Positions 9,226-21,334 of a stretch of 64,000 nucleotides of DNA are shown piece after piece. The notes under the pieces are model-generated. The model made no database searches. It saw only the letters and a list, made by a program, of their open reading frames with translations, and was not told where the DNA came from. The translations under genes and the position numbers were made by a program. Within the stretch, counting starts at the first letter, position 1. Each line of letters starts with the position of its first letter. Source of the DNA: Micromonospora sp. WMMD980 (GTDB lineage: Bacteria; Actinomycetota; Actinomycetes; Mycobacteriales; Micromonosporaceae); the NCBI RefSeq assembly GCF_029626035.1, contig NZ_JARUBE010000003.1, forward strand, positions 682,001-746,000, written 5' to 3'.

Positions 9226-10509
9226 GTGACCCTCGCCCCGATGACCCCCCTGGCGGCCATGCCCAGCCCCAGCACCGCCGTCTGGCAACTCGGTCCGGTT
9301 CCGATCCGGGCGTACGCGCTCTGCATCATCGCCGGCATCGTGGTGGCCTGCGTGGTCACCGAATACCGGCTGCGCCGCCGGGGCGTCGCACCGGGCGCGG
9401 TGCTCGACATCGCCGTCTGGGCGGTGCCGGCGGGCATCATCGGCGCCCGGATCTACCACGTGATCACCTCGCCGGAGAAATACTTCGGCGACGGCGGCCA
9501 GCCGCTCAAGGCGTTCTTCATCTGGGAGGGCGGCCTGGGCATCTGGGGCGCGGTGGCCGGTGGCGCGGTCGGCGCCTGGATCGCCGCCCGGCAGCTCGGC
9601 ATCCCGCTCACCGTGGTGGCCGACGCGTTGGCCCCGGGCATGCCCCTGGCGCAGGCCGTGGGCCGGTTGGGCAACTGGTTCAACAACGAGCTGTACGGCG
9701 GGCGCACCAGCCTGCCGTGGGGGCTCGAGGTGCACGTGATGGACCCGGACAACCCGGGTCACGCGCTGCGTGACGACGCGGGCAACCCGGTCCTGCAACC
9801 GGGGCTCTACCACCCCACGTTCCTCTACGAGTTGATCTGGAACGTCGGCGTCGCCGCGCTGGTGCTGGTCCTCGACCGCAAGCTGCGGCTGGGCCGGGGC
9901 CGGGCCTTCGCGCTCTACGTGATGGGCTACACCGCCGGGCGGTTCTGGATCGAGTTGATGCGCACCGACGAGGCCAACCACATCCTCGGCGTCCGGCTCA
10001 ACGTCTGGACCGCGGCGCTCGTCTTCCTCGGCGCGCTCGCCTACTTCGTCCGGGCCCGCGGCCCGCGGGAATATCTTGTCCCGGTGGGCGAGCCGGGCGT
10101 GCCGGTGACGCCGGCCGGCGACGTGTCCCAGGTCGATCTCTCCGCGCGCGAGGGCGGCGCGGCGACCGTGGCGCCGGAGGGCTACCGGGTGGTGACCGAG
10201 GAGCAGTTCCGTGCGTACCGGAAGACCGGCGCGCTGCCCCCGGCGGAGTCGGCGGCGACCGACGGGCCCGTCTCCGACGGCACCGCGACCGACGGGCCGG
10301 CCCCCGACGGTGCCGCGACCGACGCCGTCGAACCGACCGACCGCGCCGACGCCGACCCGACCGACCGGGGCCCGACCGACCGGGCCGAGGCCGGCGACGG
10401 ACCCGACCTCGCCGCGGCCGACGACCGGGCCGCGACGGGCGGCACGGACGCGGCCGGGCACGCCGGCCGGGCGGACGCCGACGGGCGCCCGGCGGACCGG
10501 GACAGCTGA
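9226..10509 (+). CDS. lgt: Prolipoprotein diacylglyceryl transferase
   Basis: Membrane enzyme that transfers diacylglycerol from phosphatidylglycerol to the lipobox cysteine of prolipoproteins. About seven membrane segments, with the Lgt signature GRLGNWFNNELYG near residue 145-157, HPTFLYELIWN, and YTAGRFWIELMRTDEANHILG. Start options are GTG 9226 (a TACCGT -10 at 9212-9217 suggests a leaderless message), ATG 9241 and ATG 9259. After about residue 285 a long Asp/Thr/Ala/Pro-rich acidic tail of over 130 residues follows (TDGP, TDRAD repeats), far longer than in E. coli and probably disordered in the cytoplasm. Same gene order as M. tuberculosis (trpA then lgt). Confidence 0.95.
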   Translation: MTLAPMTPLAAMPSPSTAVWQLGPVPIRAYALCIIAGIVVACVVTEYRLRRRGVAPGAVLDIAVWAVPAGIIGARIYHVITSPEKYFGDGGQPLKAFFIWEGGLGIWGAVAGGAVGAWIAARQLGIPLTVVADALAPGMPLAQAVGRLGNWFNNELYGGRTSLPWGLEVHVMDPDNPGHALRDDAGNPVLQPGLYHPTFLYELIWNVGVAALVLVLDRKLRLGRGRAFALYVMGYTAGRFWIELMRTDEANHILGVRLNVWTAALVFLGALAYFVRARGPREYLVPVGEPGVPVTPAGDVSQVDLSAREGGAATVAPEGYRVVTEEQFRAYRKTGALPPAESAATDGPVSDGTATDGPAPDGAATDAVEPTDRADADPTDRGPTDRAEAGDGPDLAAADDRAATGGTDAAGHAGRADADGRPADRDS

Positions 10510-10520
10510 GCGGGGGAGCC

Positions 10521-11708
10521 ATGCGCAGCGCGGTGGTGGTCGGCGCCGGCCTCGGCGGGATGGCGGTGGCCGGTGCGCTGGCCCGCTCCGGGTGGCAGGT
10601 GACGCTGCTGGAGAAGGCCGACCGGGTCCGGCCGGAGGCGACCGCCGTGGTGCTCTGGCCGAACGGGGTACGCGCGCTGCGCGCCCTCGGCCTCGGTGCC
10701 GGCCTGGACGCGATCGCCACCCCGCTGCCCGACGGCGGGATCCGCCGCCCGGACGGGCAGTGGCTGGTGCAGCCCCGACCCACGCCTGCCGACCGGATGC
10801 CGGTGGTGGTGCACCGGGAGGACCTGCACGACGCGCTCATCGCCGGCCTGGGCGAGCAGGTGGAGCTGCGTACCGGGGTGAGCGTGCGGAGCGTGCGCAC
10901 GACCGCCGGCGAGCGGCCCGCGGTGGGCGATGGCCGGCACCTGTTCGAGGCGGACCTGGTGGTCGCGGCCGACGGCACGGACAGCGAGATCCGGCGGCAG
11001 CTCGCCCCGGAGACCGCTGTGGTGAGTTCCGGTTGCGCCGCCTGGCGGGCGGTCATCCCCTGGTACCGCGCCCCGCAGCTACCCGACGACCAACCGCCGC
11101 ACGGCGAGACGCTCGGCGCCGGTTACCGGTTCGTGGCCGCGTCGCTCGGTGAGCGGGGCACCGCCGGGGCCTCCCGGCGGGGCGGCATCTACTGGGTGGC
11201 CACCGCCGCGGGTGCGCCCCGGCCGGAGCCACCGGAGATCCAGCTCGCCCTGCTCAAGCGCTGGTTCGCGGGCTGGCCCGCGCCGATCGCCACGCTGCTG
11301 GAGGCGACCGACCCGGCCGACGTGGTGCAGCAGGAGGTCCGCGAGCTACGGCCGCTGCCCCGGTCGTACGGCTTCGCCGTCGGCTCGGGCGGCGTGGTGC
11401 TGCTCGGCGACGCCGCGCACGCCATGCCACCGCACCTCGGGCAGGGCGCCTGCCTCGCGTTCGAGGACGCGGCCACGCTCGCCGGCCTGCTCCGCGAGTC
11501 ACGGCTGCCGGACGCGGTGACCGCCTACGACCGGCTGCGCCGGCCCCGCGCCGCGACGATGGTCCGGCAGACCCGCCGGATGTCGGCAGTGCTCCAGACC
11601 CGAGGGCGGCTGGCGCTGCGCGCCCGCGACGCCGCGCTCGGCACGATCAGCCCGCGGCTTCGTAGCACCGCCGCCGCGGCGGCGGCGGACTGGCAACCGC
11701 CGTCCTGA
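10521..11708 (+). CDS. FAD-dependent monooxygenase (PHBH/UbiH type)
   Basis: Flavoprotein hydroxylase of 395 residues. The Rossmann dinucleotide motif GAGLGG is at residues 8-13, the second motif AADGTDSEIRR is near 152, and the GD motif VLLGDAAHAMPPHLGQGA is at about 294-311. A hydrophobic C-terminal helix region (RTRGRLALRARDAALG) is usual for this group. ATG is preceded by GGGGGAG and lies 11 bp after lgt, so it may be cotranscribed. The substrate is unknown; such enzymes act on aromatic or polyketide compounds and NAD(P)H. Confidence 0.88.
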   Translation: MRSAVVVGAGLGGMAVAGALARSGWQVTLLEKADRVRPEATAVVLWPNGVRALRALGLGAGLDAIATPLPDGGIRRPDGQWLVQPRPTPADRMPVVVHREDLHDALIAGLGEQVELRTGVSVRSVRTTAGERPAVGDGRHLFEADLVVAADGTDSEIRRQLAPETAVVSSGCAAWRAVIPWYRAPQLPDDQPPHGETLGAGYRFVAASLGERGTAGASRRGGIYWVATAAGAPRPEPPEIQLALLKRWFAGWPAPIATLLEATDPADVVQQEVRELRPLPRSYGFAVGSGGVVLLGDAAHAMPPHLGQGACLAFEDAATLAGLLRESRLPDAVTAYDRLRRPRAATMVRQTRRMSAVLQTRGRLALRARDAALGTISPRLRSTAAAAAADWQPPS

Positions 11709-11724
11709 CCGGGCGGCCCGGCGC

Positions 11725-12567
11725 TCAGATGACCGCCGCCGGCTCGGCGATGCAGGCCGTGCCCACCCGACGGAAGCCGACCCGCAGGTAGACCCGGGCG
11801 ATGTCCTCGCTGCCCGCGCTCAGGAAGATCAGGTCGGTGCCGGCGGCGCGCAGTTCCCGGGCCAGCGTGGCGGTCACCGCGGTGCCGAGCCCGCGCCGCC
11901 GGGCGGACGGCAGCGTCGCCACCCCGGCGATCTCCGCCACGTCGCCGACCCGCATCGCCATGCCGCTGGCGAGCGTCCCGTCCCGCGGTGTGGCGGCGAG
12001 CACGGAGATCCGCCGCCCGTCGGCGACCCGGGCCGCCTCCTCCTCCAGCGCGTCCACGTCCAGCCGGGCGAGCGCGGCGTCGCGCTCGGCGGGCCCGGCC
12101 TCGCCGCGCGCGGTGCCGCCGTGGGCGAAGCCGACCGCGGCGACGGCCCGGCGCAGCGCGATGTCCGCGGCGAAGCCCGGGTCGCCCGGGTCCAGCACCC
12201 GCACGGGTACGTCGCTGAGCGTCGCCGGGTCGGGCAGCCGCTCCGGCTCCAACAGCATGAGCGGCGCCTCCAGCACGCTCAGCCCCGCCGAGCGGGCCAC
12301 CGCCAGCATGCCCGGTTGGTGCTCGTGGACCCACTCGAACGCCTCGGGCAGGCCCAGCTCCCGCTGCCGGGCGCGGACGGCAGCGACCTCGGCCAGCGTG
12401 GGCGCGTCGGTGGCGTCGAGCCGGGGTCGGGCGTAGAACGGCCAGCCGGCGCCGTCGCGGACGAACAGCACCAGGGAGTCGAACCCCTCGGTCCGGGCCC
12501 CGTCGCGGGGCACCGCGTCGTAGAAGCGCTCCAATTGGTCGAGCGCGTCGGCTCGTACGACATCCAC
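11725..12567 (-). CDS. GNAT family N-acetyltransferase
   Basis: 280-residue acetyl-CoA-dependent acyltransferase. The catalytic GNAT fold is in the C-terminal half: motif A, VATLPSARRRGLGTAVTATLARELRAAG at about residues 217-245, binds the CoA pyrophosphate, followed by LIFLSAGSEDIARVYLRVGFRRVG. The N-terminal half (residues 1-130) looks like a second, degenerate GNAT domain, an arrangement common in actinomycetes. The gene converges on the monooxygenase, with only 16 bp between the stops. The target is unknown. Confidence 0.85.
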   Translation of the reverse strand: MDVVRADALDQLERFYDAVPRDGARTEGFDSLVLFVRDGAGWPFYARPRLDATDAPTLAEVAAVRARQRELGLPEAFEWVHEHQPGMLAVARSAGLSVLEAPLMLLEPERLPDPATLSDVPVRVLDPGDPGFAADIALRRAVAAVGFAHGGTARGEAGPAERDAALARLDVDALEEEAARVADGRRISVLAATPRDGTLASGMAMRVGDVAEIAGVATLPSARRRGLGTAVTATLARELRAAGTDLIFLSAGSEDIARVYLRVGFRRVGTACIAEPAAVI

Positions 12568-12712
12568 CGCGCGAGACTACACGTCCCAGCATCTGGAAGT
12601 GTGATCAATCTGAACTGGCCTTGCGCGGTACGCCCTAACGTAGACTCAATAAACCCCAGCGGGCCGACGTCGTCCCCACCATGTACCAACCTGAGTGACG
12701 ACAGGAGGCCCG

Positions 12713-15700
12713 GTGGCCTTTCCGTACCCTCACAGCCCGCAGCCGGCCCCGCGGACGCCGGGTCTCTACGACCCCGCGTACGAGCACGACGCCTGCGGTG
12801 TGGCCTTCGTGGCCGACCTGCATGGGCGGCGTTCGCACCAGGTCGTCGCGAACGGCCTCGGGGCGCTGCGCCGGCTGGACCACCGGGGTGCCCGGGGCGC
12901 GGAGCACAACACCGGTGACGGCGCCGGGATCATGATCCAGGTGCCGGACGCGTTCCTGCGCGCGACTGTCGACTTCCCGCTGCCCCCGGCCGGCGAGTAC
13001 GCCACCGGCCTGGTCTTCCTGCCCGACGACGACGCGGCCGAGGCCCGCGCCCGCCAGGTGGTGGACAAGTACGCGCTGGTCGAGGGCGCCGACGTGCTCG
13101 GCTGGCGGGCGGTGCCGACCGACCCGTCCGACCTGGGCGAGACCGCGCTCGCGGCGATGCCCCGGGTCCGGCAGCTCTTCGTGGCCGCGCGTCGGCTGAC
13201 CGATTCCCCGGCCGGCGCGGCCGGGGACCCGCTGACCGGGCTCGACCTGGACCGGGTGGCGTTCTGCCTGCGTAAACAGGTCGAGCGGGAGACCGCCGAG
13301 CGGGGCCAGCCGGCCTACTTCCCGTCTTTGTCCGGCCGGACGATGGTGTTCAAGGGCATGCTCACGCCCGACCAGCTTCCGGCGTTCTACCCGGACCTGA
13401 CCGACGAGCGGGTGGAGAGCGCCATCGCGCTGGTGCACTCGCGCTTCTCCACCAACACGTTCCCGTCCTGGCCGCTGGCGCACCCCTACCGCTTCATCGC
13501 CCACAACGGCGAGATCAACACGATCCGCGGCAACCGCAACTGGATGCAGGCCCGCGAGGCCCTCCTCCGGAGCCCGAGCATCCCGGGCAACATCCGCCGG
13601 GTCTTCCCGGTCTGCACCCCGGCGGCGTCCGACTCGGCCAACTTCGACGAGGTGCTGGAGCTGCTGCACCTGGCCGGGCGGAGCCTGCCGCACGCGGTGC
13701 TCATGATGATCCCCGAGGCGTGGGAGAACGACCCGGACATGCGCGCCGACAAGCGCGCGTTCTACCGCTTCCACGCCAGCCTGATGGAGCCGTGGGACGG
13801 TCCGGCCTCGGTCGCGTTCACCGACGGCGAGGTCGTCGGCGCCGTGCTGGACCGCAACGGCCTGCGTCCGGGCCGCTGGTGGCACACCAGCGACGGGCTG
13901 GTGGTGCTGGGCAGCGAGGCGGGCGTGCTCGACCTCGACCCGGCGACCGTGGTGGCCAAGGGGCGGCTCCAGCCGGGCCGGATGTTCCTGGTCGACACCG
14001 TCAACGGCCGGATCGTCTCCGACGACGAGATCAAGACCGAGCTGTCGGCCGCGCAGCCCTACCAGGAGTGGCTGCACGCCGGCCTGATCGAGATGGACGA
14101 CCTGCCCGCGCGCGAGCACACCGTGTACACCCACGACTCGGTGCGGCGCCGGCAGCAGACGTTCGGCTACACCGAGGAGGAGCTGAAGATCCTCCTCGGC
14201 CCGATGGCCCGCAGCGGCGCGGAGCCGATCGGCTCGATGGGCACCGACACCCCGATCGCCCCGCTGTCCACCCGGCCGCGGCTGCTCTACGACTACTTCC
14301 ACCAGCTCTTCGCCCAGGTCACCAACCCGCCGCTGGACGCCATCCGGGAGGAGCTGGTGACCAGCCTGGCGACCACGATCGGGCCGGAGGGCAACCTGCT
14401 CGACCCGGGCCCGGCGAGCTGCCGGCAGATCGTGCTGCCCTACCCGGTGATCGACAACGACGAGCTGGCGAAGATCCTCTCCATCGACGAGGACGGCGAC
14501 CTGCCGGGCTTCAAGGCGGTCCGGGTCTCCGGCCTCTACCGGATCCGCGACGGCGGCGCCGGCGTCAAGGCCCGGCTGACCGAGATCTGCCGGCACGTCT
14601 CCGAGGCGATCGAGGACGGCGTCCGCATCCTGGTGCTCTCCGACCGGGACTCCAACGCCGATCTGGCCCCGATCCCGTCGCTGCTGCTCACCGCCGCGGT
14701 GCACCAGCACCTGGTGCGTGAGCAGACCCGCACCCAGGTGGCGCTGGTCGTGGAGTCCGGCGACTGCCGGGAGGTGCATCACGCGGCGGTGCTGATCGGC
14801 TACGGCGCGGCGGCGGTCAACCCCTACCTGGCCTTCGAGTCGGTCGAGGACATGATCGCCACCGGCGCGCTGGCCGGCGTCGATCCGGTGAAGGCGATCC
14901 GCAACTACGTCAAGGCGCTCGGCAAGGGCGTCCTGAAGATCATGTCCAAGATGGGCATCTCCACCGTGTCGTCGTACTGCGGGGCGCAGGTGTTCGAGGC
15001 GGTCGGTCTGGACACCCGCCTGGTCGACCGCTACTTCCGGGGCACGCCGAGCACGATCGGTGGCATCGGGCTGGCCGAGATCCACGCCGAGGTGGCCGCC
15101 CGGCACGCGCTGGCCTGGCCGGCGCCGGGCACCCAGGCCAGTGACCGCCTGGAGGTCGGCGGCGAATACCAGTGGCGGCGCGAGGGCGAGCTGCACCTGT
15201 TCAACCCGGAGACCGTCTTCCTGCTCCAGCACGCCACCCGCAGCCGCCAGTACGACGTCTTCCGGCAGTACACCGCCAAGGTCGACGAGCTGGCCGCGAA
15301 GGCGGGCTCGCTGCGCGGGCTGTTCACGCTGCGCACCGGCGTTCGCCCGGCCGTGCCGCTGGACGAGGTCGAGCCGGCCACCGAGATCGTCAAGCGGTTC
15401 GCCACCGGCGCCATGTCGTACGGGTCTATCTCGGCCGAGGCGCACGAGACGCTCGCGATCGCGATGAACCGCCTCGGCGGCAAGTCCAACACCGGCGAGG
15501 GCGGCGAGGACGTCGACCGGCTGCACGACCCGGCGCGTCGCTCGGCGGTCAAGCAGATCGCCAGCGGCCGGTTCGGCGTGACGAGCGAATACCTGGTCAA
15601 CGCGGACGACCTCCAGATCAAGATGGCGCAGGGCGCGAAGCCCGGTGAGGGCGGCCAGCTACCCGGCAACAAGGTCTGGCCGTGGATCGCCCGGACCCGG

Positions 15701-17390
15701 CACGCCACCCCGGGCGTCGGCCTGATCTCCCCGCCGCCGCACCACGACATCTACTCCATCGAGGACCTGGCCCAGCTCGTGCACGACCTGAAGTGCGTCA
15801 ACCCGGCCGCCCGGGTGCACGTCAAGCTGGTCAGCGAGGTGGGCGTGGGCACCGTGGCGGCCGGCGTGGCCAAGCTCAAGGCCGACGTCATCCTCATCTC
15901 GGGGCACGACGGCGGCACCGGCGCGTCCCCGCTCAACTCGCTCAAGCACGCCGGCACCCCGTGGGAGCTGGGCCTGGCCGAGGCGCAGCAGACGCTGCTG
16001 CTCAACAAGCTGCGCGACCGGGTCACCGTGCAGGTCGACGGTCAGCTCAAGACCGGCCGGGACGTGCTGGTCGCGGCGCTGCTCGGTGCCGAGGAGTTCG
16101 GCTTCGCCACCGCCCCGCTGATCGTCGAGGGCTGCGTGATGATGCGGGTCTGTCACCTGGACACCTGTCCGGTCGGCATCGCCACCCAGAACCCGGTGCT
16201 GCGCGAGCGGTTCACCGGCCGGCCCGAGTTCGTGGAGAACTTCTTCCTCTTCCTCGCCGAGGAGGTCCGCGGCTACCTGGCCGAGCTGGGCTTCCGCAGC
16301 ATCGACGAGGCGATCGGGCACACCGAGCTGCTCGACGTGGCCGGCGCGATCGACCACTGGAAGGGCCACGGTCTCGACCTGGGCCGGGTCCTGCACCTGC
16401 CCGAGCTGCCCGAGGGCGCGGCCCGGCGGGGCGTCCGCGCCCAGGACCACGGCCTCGACGTCGCCCTGGACAACCGGCTCATCGAGCTGGCCGGCCCGGC
16501 CCTGCGCGACGGCGCCCCGGTGCGGGTCGAGGTGGAGGTCCGCAACGAGCACCGCAGCGTCGGCGCGATGCTCGGCGGCGAGGTGACCCGCCGGTTCGGC
16601 GGGGCCGGGCTGCCCGACGACACCGTCGAGTTCCTGTTGCACGGCACCGCCGGGCAGTCGTTCGGCGCGTTCCTGCCGCGCGGGGTCACGCTGCGCCTGC
16701 ACGGTGACGCCAACGACTACGTCGGCAAGGGGCTCTCCGGTGGGCGGATCGTGGTCCGGCCGGACGCCGCCGCGCCGTTCGTCGGTGACGACGCCGAACC
16801 GGGCCGCCGCGCCGAGGACCAGATCATCGCCGGCAACACCATCCTCTACGGCGCCACCGGCGGCGAGGTGTTCCTGCGCGGGCGGGTCGGTGAGCGGTTC
16901 GCGGTGCGTAACTCCGGCGCGGTGGCCGTGGTCGAGGGGCTCGGCGACCACGGGTGCGAGTACATGACCGGTGGCACGGTGGTGGTGCTCGGCGCGACCG
17001 GACGCAACTTCGCCGCCGGCATGTCCGGCGGCACCGCGTTCGTGCACCGGCTCGACCGACGGCTGGTCAACGCGGAGCTGGTCGACCTGGCCCCGCTGCG
17101 CGAGGAGGAGCGGGTCCGGCTGCACGCGTTGGTCCAGCGGCACTTCGCGGAAACCGACTCGGCGGTCGCCGAGGCGCTGCTGAAGCGCTGGCCGGAGGCG
17201 GTGGAGGAGTTCACCGCCGTGGTACCCCGGGACTACCGCCGGGTCATGGAGATCATGCGGGCCGCCGAAGCCGCCGGCCACGACGTCGACGACGCGGTGA
17301 TGAGCGCACTGGCGGCGACAGCCGCCCCGGCGGCTCAGCCTGCCGCGTCCCTGCCACCCACGCCGCGGGTGGCCGCCCAGGAGGTGGCTC

Positions 17391-17398
<8 letters not shown>
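12713..17398 (+). CDS. gltB: Glutamate synthase (NADPH) large subunit
   Basis: Makes two glutamates from glutamine and 2-oxoglutarate, receiving electrons from GltD. About 1,561 residues. A short propeptide precedes the N-terminal nucleophile Cys28 ([16 protein letters not shown]). Then come the class II glutaminase domain with [26 protein letters not shown], a central domain, the FMN domain with [21 protein letters not shown] and [13 protein letters not shown], the 3Fe-4S cysteines in [15 protein letters not shown], and the C-terminal GXGXG beta-helix domain. GTG 12713 is chosen for its AGGAGG site at 12703-12708. An upstream GTG at 12695 would bury that site. Confidence 0.97.
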
Positions 17399-18893
<1,495 letters not shown>

Positions 18894-18896
<3 letters not shown>

Positions 18897-18946
18897 GGAG
18901 GGGCCCCCTCTTAACGGATTCGGTATAGGCGGGGGCCCCGCTTGAC
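18894..18946. repeat. GGGGCCCC palindromic repeat, copy 1 (terminator-like)
   Basis: Imperfect palindrome with arms GGGGCCCCC and GGGGGCCCC around a core TTAACGGATTCGGTATA. It starts in the gltD stop codon and could form a strong hairpin that ends gltBD transcripts. Similar copies lie at 22125 and 24457. Confidence 0.8.
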
Positions 18947-19019
18947 ACCCGCCGGGAGGTGGGCCACGTCTCGTCCCACGGGACCCCGGCACCACGAAGA
19001 TCGTCGTTACGCTGCGGGC

Positions 19020-19544
19020 ATGGACGTCGAGGTACGCCTGCGGCGGGTGCGCCGCTGGCTCTGGGTCGTGATGGTGGGGCTGTTCCTCAGCGGGGTGACC
19101 GCGTTTCCGCTGGAGCTGGAGGTGCGCTGGCTGTCGGCGGCGCTCGATCCGCTCGCCGGCCGGCTGCCGGCGTTGGTGGGCTGGATCGACCGGGTCCACA
19201 CCGGTCTGGTCACCGCCGACCGTGACTATCCGTTCCTGCTCTACGGCACCGACTGGCTGGCCTTCGCCCACCTGGTGCTCGCGGTGGCGTTCTGGGGGCC
19301 GCTGCGTGACCCGGTGCGTAACGTCTGGGTGGTCCAGGTCGGCATGATCGCCTGCGCCGGCATCGTGCCGCTGGCGTTGATCTGCGGCCCGGTTCGGGAC
19401 ATTCCCTGGTTCTGGACGCTCGTCGACCTGTCGTTCGCGGTCGGCGCCTTCCCGCCGCTCTGGCTCGCCTACCGGCACATCCGCGCCATCGAGGCGAGCC
19501 GGGCGTCGCCGCCCGCACCGGCGCCCGTGCCGGGATCGGCCTGA
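19020..19544 (+). CDS. Integral membrane protein, function unknown
   Basis: 174 residues with about four hydrophobic segments: residues 14-34 (WLWVVMVGLFLSGVTAFPLE), 77-97 (LAFAHLVLAVAFWGPLRDPV), 101-122 (WVVQVGMIACAGIVPLALICG) and 130-152 (WFWTLVDLSFAVGAFPPLWLA). The loop between the first two carries DRVHTGLVTADRDYPFLLYGTDW. I do not recognise a catalytic motif. ATG at 19020 follows a possible -10 (TACGCT, 19008-19013) by only 6 nt, so the message may be leaderless. The tail is Ala/Pro-rich. Confidence 0.75.
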   Translation: MDVEVRLRRVRRWLWVVMVGLFLSGVTAFPLELEVRWLSAALDPLAGRLPALVGWIDRVHTGLVTADRDYPFLLYGTDWLAFAHLVLAVAFWGPLRDPVRNVWVVQVGMIACAGIVPLALICGPVRDIPWFWTLVDLSFAVGAFPPLWLAYRHIRAIEASRASPPAPAPVPGSA

Positions 19545-19605
19545 CCGGCGTCGCCGCTCGGCCCTGGCCGGCCCCGCCCTCGACGGGCGGGACCGACCGG
19601 ACCGG

Positions 19606-21141
19606 TCAGCGGTGCAGCAGGTCGTGCGCCGCGCGAATCTTCGCCCAGGAGGCCGGCCGGGCCGGGGCCGCCGAGGTACGCGCGGTGGCGCCCACCTCGG
19701 GCCGGCCGGCGGTGAACAGCCAGGTGGTGAAGACCGCGTCCAGGTCCCGGCCGGAGACCTGCTCGGCGAGCGCCTGGAACTGCGCGATGGTGCCGTTGCC
19801 GTACTGGTGCTGGGCCGTCCAGGCGCGCAGGATCCGGAAGAACGCCGGGTCGCCGACGGCCAGCCGGATCTGGTGCAGCGCCATCGCGCCCCGGTCGTAG
19901 ACGGCGTCGTCGAAGACCCGGTCGGTGCCGGGGTCACCGGGGAGCACCTGCCAGAAATCGGAGTCTGCCGGATAGTAGTCGTAGGTGAAGTCGAACTGCT
20001 CCTGCGCGGTGCCCTCGTCCTGCTCCTCCGACCAGAGCCACTCGGCGTACGAGGCGAAGCCCTCGTTGAGCCAGATGTTGCGCCAGTCCGCCACCGAGAC
20101 GGAGTCGCCGAACCACTGGTGGGCGTTCTCGTGCACCACCACGTACGGATTCGAGCCGCGCCGCCAGAAACCGGGCCCGTAGACCGGGCGGGTCTGGGTT
20201 TCCAGCGCGAAGCCGATGCCGTCGACCGGGCCGGCCACGCCGCCCTGGGCCTCGAACGGGTAGGGGCCGAACACCCCGCTCTCCCAGTCGACGATCTCGG
20301 CGGTGCGTTCGATGCTGGCCCGGGCGGCCGGCAGGCGCTCGCCCAGCGTGGTGCTGTACGCGTTCACCACCGGCTGCCCGTCCGGCGCGGTGTCGGTGAC
20401 GATGTCGTACTGCCCGATGACGAGGAACGCCTGGTAGGTGGCGCCGGGCTTGACGCTGCGCCAGCTCCACCGGGTGCGGTTGCCCGCCTCGGGCAGCGGG
20501 TCGCGCGGCTGCACGCCGTTGCTGACCACCTCGAGGCCGGTCGGCACCGAGACGGAGATGTCCCAGGTGGCCTTGTCCTTCGGGTGGTCGTTGCTCGGAT
20601 ACCACCACCAGGCCGACTCGGGCTCGTTCACGGCGAGCGCGCCGTCGGCGGTGCGGGTCCAGCCGGTGTAGCCGTAGACCTTGGTCCGCGAGGGGATGCC
20701 GGCGTACTTCACCACGACGGTGAGCTGCTGGCCCTTGGGCACCGTCCGGGGCGGGGTGACCACCAGTTCGTGGTCACCGGCCCGGGCGAAGCCGGCGACC
20801 CAGCCGTTGACCCGGACCGACTCGACGTCGAGCGCGAAGTCGAGGTTGAACCGGGACAGGTCCTGGGTGGCGGCGGCCAGGATCGTCGTGGTGCCGCTGA
20901 GTCGGTCGGTGGCCGGCTCGTAGCGCAGCCGGATGTCGTAGTGGTCGACGTCGTAGCCACCGTTGCCGTAGTCGGGGAAGTAGCTGTCGCCCAGCCCGGG
21001 GCTGCCCGGCGTGGGGGTGGCCGCCGAGACGTGCGGGCGGCCCCATCCGGTCGGGGTGGCCTGGCCGGGTGCGCCGGTCACGGTGGTGACGGCGGTGGTG
21101 AGGGTCAGGGCGGCGATCGCCGCCGAGAGTGCGCGTGGCAC
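19606..21141 (-). CDS. Secreted M1 family metallopeptidase
   Basis: Zinc aminopeptidase-like enzyme exported by a signal peptide (residues 1-27, PRALSAAIAALTLTTAVTTVTGAPG). About 511 residues. An N-terminal beta domain carries the substrate-anchoring region near GIGFALETQTRPVY, where the usual GAMEN is absent. The catalytic domain has HENAHQW (His337, Glu338, His341) and the third zinc ligand in NEGFASYAEW. The long C-terminal ERAP-like domain of classical M1 enzymes is missing, as in many short actinobacterial members. GTG at 21141 is chosen for AGGGAG about 8 nt upstream; longer starts are possible. It is divergent from the SGNH hydrolase. Confidence 0.9.
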   Translation of the reverse strand: MPRALSAAIAALTLTTAVTTVTGAPGQATPTGWGRPHVSAATPTPGSPGLGDSYFPDYGNGGYDVDHYDIRLRYEPATDRLSGTTTILAAATQDLSRFNLDFALDVESVRVNGWVAGFARAGDHELVVTPPRTVPKGQQLTVVVKYAGIPSRTKVYGYTGWTRTADGALAVNEPESAWWWYPSNDHPKDKATWDISVSVPTGLEVVSNGVQPRDPLPEAGNRTRWSWRSVKPGATYQAFLVIGQYDIVTDTAPDGQPVVNAYSTTLGERLPAARASIERTAEIVDWESGVFGPYPFEAQGGVAGPVDGIGFALETQTRPVYGPGFWRRGSNPYVVVHENAHQWFGDSVSVADWRNIWLNEGFASYAEWLWSEEQDEGTAQEQFDFTYDYYPADSDFWQVLPGDPGTDRVFDDAVYDRGAMALHQIRLAVGDPAFFRILRAWTAQHQYGNGTIAQFQALAEQVSGRDLDAVFTTWLFTAGRPEVGATARTSAAPARPASWAKIRAAHDLLHR

Positions 21142-21334
21142 GGGTGGGACTCCCTCCGTCGGGTGTACGCACCCGAACCTAATCGACACATGTAAACAGA
21201 TGAGTCTCGGACGGCCGGGCGGAGCTATTCAATTCTTGCGAATGTTTCGATAGCATTACCCGCTAGTAACAACACCCTTCGGCCACGCGCGCGGTCAACG
21301 GGCTCCACCACCCCTGTCCCGTGGAGGTCCTGTC

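Noticed and set aside
12635..15526. Very long open frame on the minus strand across the 5' half of gltB
   Set aside because: Its translation is Arg/Val/Gly/His-rich low-complexity sequence typical of the antisense of a high-GC gene. The plus strand encodes an unambiguous glutamate synthase.
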